A DNA stretch of 64,000 nt from Psychrobacillus sp032154225 (GTDB lineage Bacteria; Bacillota; Bacilli; Bacillales_A; Planococcaceae), in contig NZ_JALDYF010000008.1 of the NCBI RefSeq assembly GCF_032154225.1, positions 69,741-133,740 on the forward strand. Direction: 5' to 3'. A program made the position numbers and the translations under genes. The notes beneath the pieces were generated by a model. It had not been told where the DNA came from, made no database searches, and was given only the letters and a program-made list of their open reading frames with translations. Of this stretch, positions 1-8,477 are shown in pieces; position 1 is the first letter of the stretch, and every line of letters starts with the position of its first letter.

Positions 1-189
1 GTAGGTATCATCGGATTACTTACTGCTGTTTCTAACGTACCTGGTTTCTTCGGAATTTTAGCAATCGTAGCTATCTGGTATGTAGTGAAAAAATGGAATA
101 ACGAATCTGTGAGCTTTTCAACACCTACAGTAAAATCGGATGACCCTTTTGTTAATTTCGAAAAACAATGGAACGAACTTTCAAAATAA
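1..189 (+). CDS. LiaI-like small membrane protein (3' end only)
   Basis: The window opens inside a reading frame of 62 codons that ends in TAA at 187-189. The visible part has one hydrophobic segment (about residues 1-26) followed by a short polar tail ending in NELSK. It lies 13 bp before a LiaH/PspA gene, the position of liaI in the Bacillus subtilis liaIH-GFSR operon, where LiaI is a membrane anchor for LiaH. Sequence identity to LiaI cannot be judged from this fragment, so the name rests on gene order and membrane topology. The start and promoter lie to the left of the window. Confidence 0.6.
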   Translation, partial: VGIIGLLTAVSNVPGFFGILAIVAIWYVVKKWNNESVSFSTPTVKSDDPFVNFEKQWNELSK

Positions 190-202
190 GGAGGAAAATT
201 AA

Positions 203-841
203 ATGACAACACTTTGGAAACGATTCAAATACTCGGTAGAGGCTGATTTACACAAAATGTTTGATAAAAAAGAAGAAAAAAATCCAATTTCTATGCTGAA
301 TCAGTACATTCGTGAGGCTGAAAAGCAAACAGAACAAACTGGTAAATGGTTAGAACGCCAAGGAAAGCTGAAATTAGAGCTTGAAAAGGAGCTTGCAGAA
401 ACAACACAAATGGTGGAAAAACGTCAGCGACAAGTAGAACTTGCAGTAGCTAACAATGAAAAAGATCTGATCGAATTCGCACAAGCTGAAGTACACGCAT
501 ATAGCGAAAGAACAACAGTACTACAAAACAGCATTCAACAAACAACAGAAGAACTTTTCGGTTTAGAGCGTAAATACGAAGAGATGAAGCATAAAATTAA
601 AGATATGAAAGTTCGCCAACTGCAATTGATGGGCAAAGAAAATGTAGTACGTGCACATCATCAAATGGATCGTATGCTACAGCCTGAACAAAAAGAAAAA
701 AACTTCGGTACATTCGAAGACATGGAAAACTACATCGAACGCCTTGGACAAAAGATTGAACAAGAGCACGAAATCACATCGATGGAACAACGTTTAGAAA
801 TGTTAGAAAAAAATGAACAACCAAAGAAAGAAATTGTGTAA
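203..841 (+). CDS. liaH: PspA/IM30 family protein (LiaH-type phage-shock protein)
   Basis: The 212-residue protein is almost wholly charged alpha-helical coiled coil without membrane segments, and its length is typical of PspA/LiaH (220-230 residues). It opens with an FKYSVEADLHKMFDKKEE-type stretch, as in PspA family members. PspA-family proteins form large rings that bind stressed membranes, and LiaH is the main output of LiaRS signalling under cell-wall antibiotics. The start ATG follows AAGGAGGAAAATTAA, an excellent ribosome binding site. It is 13 bp after the LiaI-like gene and is followed by a hairpin that separates it from liaFSR, matching the B. subtilis layout. LiaH rather than a second PspA is inferred from context. 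Confidence 0.9.
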   Translation: MTTLWKRFKYSVEADLHKMFDKKEEKNPISMLNQYIREAEKQTEQTGKWLERQGKLKLELEKELAETTQMVEKRQRQVELAVANNEKDLIEFAQAEVHAYSERTTVLQNSIQQTTEELFGLERKYEEMKHKIKDMKVRQLQLMGKENVVRAHHQMDRMLQPEQKEKNFGTFEDMENYIERLGQKIEQEHEITSMEQRLEMLEKNEQPKKEIV

Positions 842-851
842 ACTAAAAGAA

Positions 852-887
852 AGAGGAGAAGAAAAATACCTTCTCCTCTAATTTTTT
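852..887 (+). terminator. Rho-independent terminator between liaH and liaF
   Basis: A perfect 10-bp stem AGAGGAGAAG/CTTCTCCTCT with an 8-nt loop is followed by AATTTTTT. It would make liaIH mRNA more abundant than the distal liaFSR transcript, as known for the B. subtilis operon. Confidence 0.85.
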
Positions 888-970
888 CTATCATCACGAA
901 CAATAAGCTATATACTTAAGGTATTAAATATATAGCTTACTGTTTGTTCAACAGAAGGAGGAATACGTAT

Positions 971-1672
971 ATGAAAGATGGTCAAACAAACAAACTTGCT
1001 TTTATCCTTATTTGTTTTGTTTTTCTTATGTTCATAGAAGCTACAATTTTCGGAAACGGCAGTATTGTATTAGTCCTTCTTGGCATTGGGATGATTTATT
1101 TTAGCCTCCGAAGAAGAGCTCGCTTTTTATTTTGGACTGGATTCATTTTTATTATTATGGCTATCTTTTCTATGTGGAGCCTGCGTTTATTGCTCATCGC
1201 CATTATGATGTATGCACTTTACAAACTATGGAAAAACGAACCAATTCGTCAAATAATAAAACCTTTTGATACTGTATATAAAGAAACGCCTAATAGCATT
1301 ATTCAAAACAAGCTTTTTTCTGCACAAACAACACCATTCAATGCCTACGAATGGCAAGATGTACATGTGCAAAGCTTTTACGGAGAGCATATGGTCGACG
1401 TAACGCAAACCGTTTTACCGAAAGGCACTTCTTTCATATCCATCCGTCAATCGCTTGGAAAAGTAACCATTTATGTTCCTTATGAAGTCCCAGTAAGAGT
1501 ACATTATGCGACGATTATTGGGGAAGCAAATATTTTTGGTCGAGGCGTTCAACGTCTGTGGAATCAGTCTGTCGTATTGAAAGATGGTTATTTAGACGAT
1601 GTAACTTATGCTTCTGAACTAGTCATCACTGTATCTACTTGGATTGGAGATATCGAGGTGGTTCGTAAGTGA
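971..1672 (+). CDS. liaF: LiaF-like membrane protein, inhibitor of LiaRS signalling
   Basis: The product (233 residues from ATG 971) has four short hydrophobic segments in its first 90 residues, then a soluble beta-rich domain. This is the LiaF layout (N-terminal membrane part, C-terminal LiaF domain). In B. subtilis LiaF keeps the kinase LiaS silent without envelope stress. A TTG at 944 is also in frame, but AGAAGGAGG at 953-961 is correctly spaced for the ATG at 971, so that start is preferred. The last codons overlap the GTG start of liaS by 4 bp (GTGA), indicating translational coupling. The C-terminal region is rich in VTIYVPYEVPV-like beta strands, as in other LiaF proteins. Confidence 0.88.
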   Translation: MKDGQTNKLAFILICFVFLMFIEATIFGNGSIVLVLLGIGMIYFSLRRRARFLFWTGFIFIIMAIFSMWSLRLLLIAIMMYALYKLWKNEPIRQIIKPFDTVYKETPNSIIQNKLFSAQTTPFNAYEWQDVHVQSFYGEHMVDVTQTVLPKGTSFISIRQSLGKVTIYVPYEVPVRVHYATIIGEANIFGRGVQRLWNQSVVLKDGYLDDVTYASELVITVSTWIGDIEVVRK

Positions 1673-2727
1673 AGATATTTTTCGGTCAAGGATTCTCTAT
1701 TTTCTTCACTTTATTAGCATTGGCAACGGCGCTTTTATATGGTCTTTGGGGTTGGCCCAATGATAATGCTTGGTGGTCTTTACTTGATACTGCTTATGCG
1801 AATATTCCGTTCGGCGCTTGGATCATTATGATACTAGCTATCATAAGCTTTAGTTTTTCATTGAATACGCTGCAAAAAGTTCGTGATCAGGAGAAAAAAA
1901 TCGAAGTTAGCTTACGACCGCTACTAGAAGCTGAAACATTCGTACCGACCAATAAAAAATATGCCTACTCTAAACGATTACATATGACCACAAACCAATT
2001 AGAGCAGCTTATTTTGACCCAGCGTAAAACGTTGCAACGAATTACAAACGAAAAAGCTGAAGCACAGGATAAGCTTATTCAGGAACGAATCGTGCAAGAG
2101 AGGCAACGTTTGGCAAGAGAGTTACATGACTCTGTATCTCAGCAATTATTTGCCGCATCCATGCTCCTTTCTACTATGGTTGAAATTGAAGAAGCACAGC
2201 ACGGTGAAGCACATAAGACATTGACACAAACAGAAAAAATTGTGCAACAAGCACAGCTAGAAATGCGCGCTTTACTGCTCCATTTACGTCCAGCTGCACT
2301 GCATAATAAAACATTGAAACAAGGTATGGAAGAATTATTAATAGAATTACAACAAAAAGTATTTTTCACGATCCGTTATCGATTAGAAGAAGTACCTTTG
2401 CCAAAAGGAGCCGAAGATCATTTATTCCGCATTGCGCAAGAAACATTATCGAATACGCTACGACATGCAAACGCAACAGAAGTGGATATTTTATTCGTGG
2501 AGCGAGATGGTCTTGCAATTTTGCGCGTACAGGATAATGGTGTTGGATTTGAAATGGCAGAAGGAAAAGCTGGCTCGTATGGCTTAGAAAGCGTCATGGA
2601 AAGATCGGTAGAAATCGGGGCTGCTTGTAAAGTGGTATCAGTTCCGTCGCAAGGAACGATTGTAGAAGTGAAATTGCCGATCGAGAGAGGAGATGTAGAC
2701 AATGATTCGAATATTATTAGCGGATGA
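1669..2727 (+). CDS. liaS: LiaS-like sensor histidine kinase
   Basis: This 352-residue kinase starts with GTG inside the liaF stop. Two transmembrane helices enclose a very short external loop (about residues 8-28 and 45-65), as in intramembrane-sensing LiaS/VraS kinases. A HisKA_3 dimerisation box follows with RQRLARELHDSVSQQL (phospho-His about residue 153), then a HATPase_c domain with the N box (ETLSNTLRHANA) and G box (DNGVGF). It partners the NarL-type regulator directly downstream, with which it overlaps by 26 bp. It should phosphorylate LiaR when the cell wall or membrane is stressed. Confidence 0.92.
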   Translation: MKIFFGQGFSIFFTLLALATALLYGLWGWPNDNAWWSLLDTAYANIPFGAWIIMILAIISFSFSLNTLQKVRDQEKKIEVSLRPLLEAETFVPTNKKYAYSKRLHMTTNQLEQLILTQRKTLQRITNEKAEAQDKLIQERIVQERQRLARELHDSVSQQLFAASMLLSTMVEIEEAQHGEAHKTLTQTEKIVQQAQLEMRALLLHLRPAALHNKTLKQGMEELLIELQQKVFFTIRYRLEEVPLPKGAEDHLFRIAQETLSNTLRHANATEVDILFVERDGLAILRVQDNGVGFEMAEGKAGSYGLESVMERSVEIGAACKVVSVPSQGTIVEVKLPIERGDVDNDSNIISG

Positions 2728-3343
2728 TCATGAAATGGTGCGCATTGGCGTGTCCGCTTATTTGCAAGCTCAGCCGGATATGGATGTTGTTGCAGAAGCA
2801 GTTAACGGGCAGGAAGCAGTTGAACTTGCACTTCAGCATAGGCCGGATATTATTTTAATGGATATGGTTATGCCCATTATGAACGGGGCGGAGGCGACTC
2901 ATGAAATTGTCCAAAGATGGCCTGAAGCAAAAGTGATGATCGTGACAAGTTTTATCGATGATGATAAAGTATATCCTGCTCTTGAAGCAGGTGCTATTAG
3001 TTATTTATTGAAAACATCGAAAGCCTCTGTAATTGCAGATTCGATTCGTAAGACGTTAAATGGAGATGCTGTTTTAGAGCCTGAGGTTACGAATAAAATG
3101 ATGAAACGCATGCGCCAAGGATCTTCTCAGGCACTACATGAAGATCTTACAGATCGTGAACTTGAAGTATTGTTACTGATGGCTGAAGGCAAAGCGAATC
3201 AAGATATCGCCGATACATTGTTCATCGCACTAAAAACTGCTAAAACACATGTGAGCAATATTTTATCGAAACTGGAAGTAAGCGACCGCACGCAAGCCGT
3301 CATTTATGCATTTGAACATCAGCTTGTACCATCGAAAAAATAA
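2702..3343 (+). CDS. liaR: LiaR-like NarL-family response regulator
   Basis: The 213-residue protein has an N-terminal receiver domain (acid pocket DDH near residue 8, phospho-Asp in IILMDMVMP about residue 53, Lys in LLKTS) and a C-terminal LuxR/NarL helix-turn-helix (LTDRELEVLLLMAEGKANQD onward). It is the cognate regulator of the LiaS-like kinase and would activate the liaI-liaH promoter to the left of the window. The gene overlaps liaS by 26 bp and ends the operon. Confidence 0.93.
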   Translation: MIRILLADDHEMVRIGVSAYLQAQPDMDVVAEAVNGQEAVELALQHRPDIILMDMVMPIMNGAEATHEIVQRWPEAKVMIVTSFIDDDKVYPALEAGAISYLLKTSKASVIADSIRKTLNGDAVLEPEVTNKMMKRMRQGSSQALHEDLTDRELEVLLLMAEGKANQDIADTLFIALKTAKTHVSNILSKLEVSDRTQAVIYAFEHQLVPSKK

Positions 3344-3344
3344 C

Positions 3345-3368
3345 GCATATGGCCCTGTTATCATATGC
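3345..3368 (+). other. Hairpin after liaR, weak terminator candidate
   Basis: GCATATG/CATATGC forms a 7-bp stem with a 10-nt loop just after the liaR stop, but no run of T follows. It may act as an mRNA 3' stabiliser or a weak stop. Confidence 0.3.
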
Positions 3369-3402
3369 TATGAAAAAGACGGGGTAAAGGATGTTTAAGT
3401 AG

Positions 3403-3708
3403 ATGAGACCTGAAGATCTGTGTAACCAGTTTCTACCTGTAGATCTGTGTAACCAGTCGGAACCCGAAGATCCGAGTAACCAGTTACCACCTCGATTAGG
3501 TGCCACAGTAGGATTAATTGGAGCTATTATTATTACAATCGGCTTTATCGTCGATACCTTAGGTGAGGGAATCGAATTATCTGAAACGATTAAAAAAGAC
3601 AAGATCGCTACGAAAGAAGCTGGACAACAACAGTCACAGCTTCAACAAATACACAATAAATTAGATTACTTAATGAATGAAGTAAATGAAATAAAGAGAA
3701 GAGGATGA
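3403..3708 (+). CDS. Small single-pass membrane protein with N-terminal 9-residue repeats
   Basis: I do not recognise this 101-residue protein. Its first 30 residues contain three copies of a nine-residue unit (DLCNQ, DLCNQ, DPSNQ, each followed by four variable residues). One strong transmembrane segment (about residues 34-55, GLIGAIIITIGFIVDTLG) and a charged, glutamine-rich coiled-coil tail follow. The start is preceded only by AAAGGATG at a long spacing, so the repeat-bearing N-terminus could be partly untranslated. It stops just before a converging peptidase gene, with a shared hairpin. Coding confidence comes from the membrane-plus-coiled-coil pattern. Confidence 0.5.
   Translation: MRPEDLCNQFLPVDLCNQSEPEDPSNQLPPRLGATVGLIGAIIITIGFIVDTLGEGIELSETIKKDKIATKEAGQQQSQLQQIHNKLDYLMNEVNEIKRRG
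3415..3495 (+). repeat. Three direct copies of a 27-bp unit
   Basis: GATCTGTGTAACCAG begins at 3415 and 3442, and GATCCGAGTAACCAG at 3469, exactly 27 bp apart. The second half of each unit is less conserved. The period is a multiple of three, so the copies read as a 9-residue protein repeat. Confidence 0.8.
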
Positions 3709-3733
3709 CCTAATTGATTGGGGCATCCTTTTT
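3702..3733. terminator. Shared terminator between convergent genes
   Basis: AGGATG (3702-3707) pairs with CATCCT (3724-3729), followed by TTTTT on the + strand. The hairpin overlaps the ends of both the small membrane protein gene and the convergent M1 peptidase gene. Confidence 0.55.
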
Positions 3734-5152
3734 CAATTCTAGCCATTCTTCTAAAAAATCACTATAATCCCCTTGAAAATACTCATTGAAAAAAACCGAG
3801 AACGAATAGCTATCTACATATTTAAATTGAAATTGTTTAAAATATGCTGACAAGAATTTTAATGCCTCTTCTTGACCTCCAAGCTCTTTAAAGAAATCCC
3901 TTAATAAGATAGGGACTTTACCGTATATAGTAGAAACATAACCTTTTCCAAATTCCTCTTGAGCAATATTTACAATTTTTTTATTAGACTGGTACGCTGA
4001 AATGCGGAGCGCTCTTTCAAACCCAGTTGTCTCATCCCCATACTTATTTAATAAATACGTAGACGTTAGAAACACAGTTAAACTTTCATCCAACCAGGCG
4101 TCATTATATGGATTATTTGAAACCATAAAATAAAACCATTGATGTGCAATTTCGTGAACAAGTGTATTCTCGTAGTTTTGCTCGTTGTTCGATACTTCCA
4201 CAATGTTTGGATATTCCATACCTCCATTGTTTGCTATAATATCTAATTCAGAGAAAGGATAATCCCCTATGTTTTCTTCAAAATAGGCAAATGCATCACT
4301 GGCATCCTTAATCATGAGTCCAGCAACGTTGGTTTTATTACTTGGAAAAAATAATCTCAAAGTGGTACCATTCACTGTCGATGTCTTGCTAATCCAATCT
4401 TTTGGGTCCAACAAAGCCATATAAAAGTCTTTAATATTATTCCCTTCAATTTTTCCTGCTGAAGTTTGTTTTATGTCCCCTTCATATCCTGAACTAGCAA
4501 CAAGAAATTCTTTTGGAAGATCATAATTCACTACATAGCTCCCATAGCTTGTGTCGTACGATTCCCCTTTTATCAAATAATCATTAATATTCCATCCATT
4601 TTGGTAGTGTCCTAACATTGGATACCAATGGGCTAAGTAATAACTATCATCCACTCTTGATAATCTAAAACCATTTTCTGGGAGTTCCAGTGTATATTCT
4701 ATTTTTACTTTCGTTGATTTTCCAGGCTTTAAGCTTTTTTCAAGTTTAAGAAAAAGTTTATTTTTTGTTAACTCGTATGGTATCTCTTTGCTAGATTTAG
4801 TAATTGAAATGATAGAGACCTTTCCTGAGTTTGGTAGAAGATATGGCTTATTTTCCTTTGTTAGTGCATTTGGAATAAAATCGAATCCAATATCCTTCCA
4901 CGACTCTTTTGAATCATTCGTCACTTCAACCTCAGCACTAATATGGAATTTCTTATCATTATTTAGCTTTATATCTATAACGTAGGCTCCTCTTGCACCG
5001 GGAAGAATATTTTCTGAAGTTTCTAGTTTCACTTCTCCCGATGTTTTCTTTTCCTCACCTTGAGTTGTATACGCAAACAGACACAGAACACCTGTAAGTA
5101 AAGCTAACCCAACAAAAATGGCTACCATCTTAAATCGATTATTAGTTTTCAT
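3710..5152 (-). CDS. M1-family zinc metallopeptidase, membrane anchored
   Basis: The 480-residue protein starts with a signal anchor (residues 8-28, MVAIFVGLALLTGVLCLFAY). A beta-rich aminopeptidase-N-type domain follows, then the gluzincin site: HEIAH at about residue 333 and the third zinc ligand Glu in DESL, 18 residues after the second His. The exopeptidase GAMEN motif is replaced by NNGGMEYPNIVE, a common variant in small bacterial M1 enzymes. The catalytic domain should face outside. It is much shorter than classical aminopeptidase N (about 870 residues). No clear operon partner; substrate unknown. Confidence 0.88.
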   Translation of the reverse strand: MKTNNRFKMVAIFVGLALLTGVLCLFAYTTQGEEKKTSGEVKLETSENILPGARGAYVIDIKLNNDKKFHISAEVEVTNDSKESWKDIGFDFIPNALTKENKPYLLPNSGKVSIISITKSSKEIPYELTKNKLFLKLEKSLKPGKSTKVKIEYTLELPENGFRLSRVDDSYYLAHWYPMLGHYQNGWNINDYLIKGESYDTSYGSYVVNYDLPKEFLVASSGYEGDIKQTSAGKIEGNNIKDFYMALLDPKDWISKTSTVNGTTLRLFFPSNKTNVAGLMIKDASDAFAYFEENIGDYPFSELDIIANNGGMEYPNIVEVSNNEQNYENTLVHEIAHQWFYFMVSNNPYNDAWLDESLTVFLTSTYLLNKYGDETTGFERALRISAYQSNKKIVNIAQEEFGKGYVSTIYGKVPILLRDFFKELGGQEEALKFLSAYFKQFQFKYVDSYSFSVFFNEYFQGDYSDFLEEWLELKKDAPIN

Positions 5153-5266
5153 ATAGTTACTAGCCCTCCGTATCCCACGATTGGTTGAAATTCTTCTATA
5201 ACAGTTTCGACATATTCAAAGAAAACCCCTCTCTAATTTCTGAATTATGGAATAATTCACAGCGAA

Positions 5267-5310
5267 TAAAAAAAGCCGACCTTGAAAATTTTTATTTTCG
5301 ACAGTCAGCC
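5267..5310 (-). terminator. Terminator after the dinB-56aa gene pair
   Basis: Read leftward, GCTGAC/GTCGGC with an inner GAAAAT/ATTTTC stem is followed by TTTTTTT. It lies just after the stop of the 56-residue gene. Confidence 0.7.
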
Positions 5311-5326
5311 TCATCTTTGTAAACAA

Positions 5327-5497
5327 TTATTTGGTTAGACACTTGTTGATTTGATCGGCATTTAATAATATCGCATCCGTCCAATCTATATGAACTCCTT
5401 CTATAGCCCAATGTGGTGACCGCATTGCCTCTTCAAGCAACTGATCTCGCAAGAGTTGTTTTGCCGCTTCCAACTGCCCCGGCAATAAGACCTTCAT
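5327..5497 (-). CDS. Small conserved-looking hypothetical protein, 56 aa
   Basis: The frame starts with ATG 2 bp after the DinB-like stop and reads 56 codons to TAA, then a strong terminator. The product begins MKVLLPGQLEAAK, is acidic and helical, and has a middle segment HWAIEGVHIDW. No family is recognised. Tight coupling to dinB and the terminator placement argue that it is a real gene. The ribosome binding site (TAGGG inside the dinB tail) is modest, as expected for coupled translation. Confidence 0.6.
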   Translation of the reverse strand: MKVLLPGQLEAAKQLLRDQLLEEAMRSPHWAIEGVHIDWTDAILLNADQINKCLTK

Positions 5498-5499
5498 CC

Positions 5500-5967
5500 C
5501 TATTCAACAATTGTTGCACGATTCAATGCGTGAATAATGCCTGAGTGGACGCCTTCGTGCCAACTTAAAAATTGGACTATCGCTTCTACTGTATTCATTT
5601 GATGATATTTACCAATAGACACTGGCTCAGCTAATACGTTTTGAAGGTTTCCTTCTAGCGCTGCTTTAATTCGTTCTGATTGATTTTTAAGCGCATTTAC
5701 TAATTCCTCATTCGTTGGCGGTTCAACTTCCCATCCTTTTGGTGTTGTTCCAGGCGCGAATAATGGAATCCATTCGGCGTGTTCTAGCTCGTAAGTTGGG
5801 ATTGCTTTTTGCGTCAGTTTTTCCACCAATACAAAAATATGCCCGATGTTCCAACGAATTGTATTGTTAAATCCTTTTGGCTGTATGTCCCAAGCTGCCT
5901 CATTGCTTTGTCTCAGCTTCCCCAATGTATAAGTTCGTGCAAAGTTTAACTGTTTAATCGTTTCCAT
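5500..5967 (-). CDS. DinB-superfamily protein
   Basis: The 155-residue helical protein has the DinB/YfiT four-helix pattern. NTIRWNIGHIFVLVEKL supplies the first metal-binding His and FLSWHEGVHSGIIHALNR the last two. Members bind a divalent metal, and several are bacillithiol-dependent transferases. Further in-frame codons exist upstream, but AAAGGGGATGTTAGG positions translation at ATG 5967 (METIKQ...). It is followed after 2 bp by a 56-residue gene and then a terminator. The specific reaction cannot be assigned. Confidence 0.82.
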   Translation of the reverse strand: METIKQLNFARTYTLGKLRQSNEAAWDIQPKGFNNTIRWNIGHIFVLVEKLTQKAIPTYELEHAEWIPLFAPGTTPKGWEVEPPTNEELVNALKNQSERIKAALEGNLQNVLAEPVSIGKYHQMNTVEAIVQFLSWHEGVHSGIIHALNRATIVE

Positions 5968-6035
5968 CCTAACATCCCCTTTAGGTATTTTATTTAGTAT
6001 AACAAAAGTTTGAAAATTCTGTTTTCCAACTAACC

Positions 6036-6074
6036 GAAAAAAGCGAGAAACCCTCACTCGGATTCCTCGCTTTT
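6036..6074 (-). terminator. Terminator after the histidine kinase gene
   Basis: Read leftward, AAAGCGAG pairs with CTCGCTTT and is followed by TTTTT, directly after the kinase stop at 6076. Confidence 0.75.
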
Positions 6075-6075
6075 A

Positions 6076-8313
6076 TTAAATTACGCCTATTTTCACCGTT
6101 ACTTTAAACAAATCACCGTCTACTTCAACTCGTAAAATGCCTCCATGTAAATCCACGATCGATTGTGCAATCGCAAGACCTAGGCCTGATCCTTCTGTGT
6201 TTCGAGATGTGTCTGCACGTTTGAAACGCTCCGCTAACTCATCTACATCATCCCCTAGCTCATACTTTGTAATATTTTTCACTACAAAAATAGCTTCTTT
6301 GTCTACTTCATCTAACGCAATATATACGCGTGTTCCAGGAAGTGTATATTTAATTGCGTTCAAGATTAAATTGTCTAGTACTCTCCACCATTTTTGTCCA
6401 TCTACATAAGACATAATTGGTTTCGTTCCAATCGTTACTCGGAAATCTAATCCGGACTTATCAATTTCTTCTTGATGCTCTGCAATCGCTTGCTGCAATA
6501 ATTGAGTAAGATCTACTTTTCGTCTGTCTAACTCCATATTGCCAGAAGCCATTTTCGACACTTCAAACAAATCTTCAATAAGTGTTTTTAAACGCATCGA
6601 TTTTTTATCCAAAATCGCAATATAGGATGCTCGCTCTTCATCCGTAACATTTGGATTTTTCAACAAATCTGTATACGTAATAATAGATGTTAATGGTGTT
6701 CGTAAATCATGACTTACATTCGTAATTAGCTCCGTTTTCAATCGCTCACTTTTTGCTTGTTCCGAATGCGAAGACTTCATTTGATCACGAAGGGCATTTA
6801 AACTTGCTGCCTGGTCCGCAAAAACTGATTTCCCCTTTACTTCCATTTCATTGCGAAGTACACCTCTTGCCATTTCTTCCGTTTTGACGAATAAACGATT
6901 CAAGTATGCTGTTTTTGACAATAAAACAACGAGCACAGGAATACCTATGAATAAAGTCGCCGGTATCCACACAAGTATTGCTGCTCCAGCCACAAATACA
7001 AGCATCGTTCCGAAGCCCCAGAAAAAGACAACAACTAATAAAACAAGTATTTGAACGCCAATTGATCGCTTCAAAAAGAACCCTTTTAACGAAAGACTCC
7101 ATTTATAAACTAAACTATTTTCCCATTCTCCTAAAAACGACTGCACAGTTCGATTATTACTAATTAGCCATTTCCACTGATACAATGCGAATAAAGTTAA
7201 TACAATTGCACAAAGAGCATTAAAAATGATAGATGTGAAATTGAAGTAATGATTATTATTCAGCGTGTAATTAGCATACAAATAAAAAGCACTACTTGAT
7301 AAGCTAGAAATAAAGCCTATTGCCGCCACAATTATTACCATGATGACCGCTAACTTCACATCAATTGGCAAGCGACGGTACGTTTCTTCCACCTCTACTA
7401 AACGGAAGCTATCTTTTGTCTTTCTCCAAAGAACAATAAATGCGATACCTGCTATAAGTCCAATTGCCGATACTGCATAAAAGAAGCGTTGCTGTGCAAT
7501 AAATGCATTATAATCACTCGATCTTGCTCCATTTAGAATACTTGCATTGGGAATAGCAATCGTTCCTTCAAAACGTCCCAACCGATCTCCCAGTAGATCG
7601 CTCATATCAGTATCAGCTTCTACTTTTACAGTTGTTGTTTCACCAGTAACTGCTGTATAGCTAGTATCAAAAGAGTTTTCCACATATTCACTAAAACCTA
7701 CTGAATAGTAAATTCTAGATTCATGTAAATAACCTGAATTACCGGAATATACTTTCTTAAATGCATTTTTTGCTTCCATTTTACCATTCGTATAATGTTC
7801 ATTTGTCTCCACATTTTTCAAATCATACACAAAATCACTGTATGATTTTTCAAAAACACTTTTCTCTCTAGCAATTGATTTAAAATAAGATTCTATTTTC
7901 ATTTCTTTTTCTTTTCTTATCTTCTCTTCAATATGCTTGTCATCTGTAAAGTTTTTTGAAATATCATCGATTTTTTTATCTCGTGCAGCAATCGATGCCT
8001 CATCTGTTCTACCTTCGTATTGAGATTTAATAGAATCCAATTGCTCCTGCATATCCCCATATCTGTAACGATGTTCTTGGATATCATCCATTGATACAGT
8101 AATGTTTTTTATCAATTCGTTTTTATCTGGTGTAGCAATAATTAAAGGTACAAGTCCTTGCTCAAAATTTACAAGTTCGTTTTGAAACCGGTCACTTTTA
8201 AAATAGTCTTTCCCTATATATTGACCCCCTCTGTCTAATACTGTAAAAACAGAAAACACTGTTATAACTGCAAGTAGCGCTAATAATATATTTTTCCCTA
8301 TAGAATGCTTCAT
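6076..8313 (-). CDS. Large membrane sensor histidine kinase
   Basis: The 745-residue kinase has an N-terminal membrane helix (about residues 9-27), a large extracytoplasmic domain rich in charged coiled coil (to about residue 275), and five or so further membrane helices (about 275-450). A linker, a HisKA domain (NVSHDLRTPLTSI, His about residue 535) and a HATPase_c domain (N box NLILNAIKYT, G2 box GSGLGLAIAQSIVDLHGG) follow. ATG 8313 follows GGGGGGAGTGTAGAA. It lies downstream of an OmpR-type regulator, with a candidate small ORF bridging the two. The multi-helix sensor suggests a membrane or cell-envelope signal; the ligand is unknown. Confidence 0.93.
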   Translation of the reverse strand: MKHSIGKNILLALLAVITVFSVFTVLDRGGQYIGKDYFKSDRFQNELVNFEQGLVPLIIATPDKNELIKNITVSMDDIQEHRYRYGDMQEQLDSIKSQYEGRTDEASIAARDKKIDDISKNFTDDKHIEEKIRKEKEMKIESYFKSIAREKSVFEKSYSDFVYDLKNVETNEHYTNGKMEAKNAFKKVYSGNSGYLHESRIYYSVGFSEYVENSFDTSYTAVTGETTTVKVEADTDMSDLLGDRLGRFEGTIAIPNASILNGARSSDYNAFIAQQRFFYAVSAIGLIAGIAFIVLWRKTKDSFRLVEVEETYRRLPIDVKLAVIMVIIVAAIGFISSLSSSAFYLYANYTLNNNHYFNFTSIIFNALCAIVLTLFALYQWKWLISNNRTVQSFLGEWENSLVYKWSLSLKGFFLKRSIGVQILVLLVVVFFWGFGTMLVFVAGAAILVWIPATLFIGIPVLVVLLSKTAYLNRLFVKTEEMARGVLRNEMEVKGKSVFADQAASLNALRDQMKSSHSEQAKSERLKTELITNVSHDLRTPLTSIITYTDLLKNPNVTDEERASYIAILDKKSMRLKTLIEDLFEVSKMASGNMELDRRKVDLTQLLQQAIAEHQEEIDKSGLDFRVTIGTKPIMSYVDGQKWWRVLDNLILNAIKYTLPGTRVYIALDEVDKEAIFVVKNITKYELGDDVDELAERFKRADTSRNTEGSGLGLAIAQSIVDLHGGILRVEVDGDLFKVTVKIGVI

Positions 8314-8315
8314 TT

Positions 8316-8477
8316 CTACACTCCCCCCTTTACAATTCGTATAATTTGAACAAAGCTTTGGTTAACTTCCAAAAAGGGAAGTGCATTGATTAAGCAGTAG
8401 GACAAGCTAATGATCCCGCATAAAACAGCTGAAATGGATAGGATTGCATTCCATCTATTTCTCGATTTTATAGCCAA
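8316..8477 (-). CDS. Candidate 53-aa membrane miniprotein bridging the regulator and kinase genes
   Basis: An open frame starts at TTG 8477 inside the regulator gene (23-bp overlap, after AAGGTGGTG) and ends at TAG 8316, two bases before the kinase ATG. The product would be 53 residues: a basic N-terminus (MAIKSRNRW), a 20-residue hydrophobic segment (ILSISAVLCGIISLSYCLI) and a short polar tail. It exactly fills the 141-bp gap and would couple kinase translation. TTG use and the lack of a known family keep confidence low. Confidence 0.4.
   Translation of the reverse strand: MAIKSRNRWNAILSISAVLCGIISLSYCLINALPFLEVNQSFVQIIRIVKGGV

Noticed and set aside
3300..3602. Leftward 100-codon frame opposite the end of liaR and the small membrane protein gene
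   Set aside because: Low-complexity product created by the antisense of the 27-bp repeat; no ribosome binding site.
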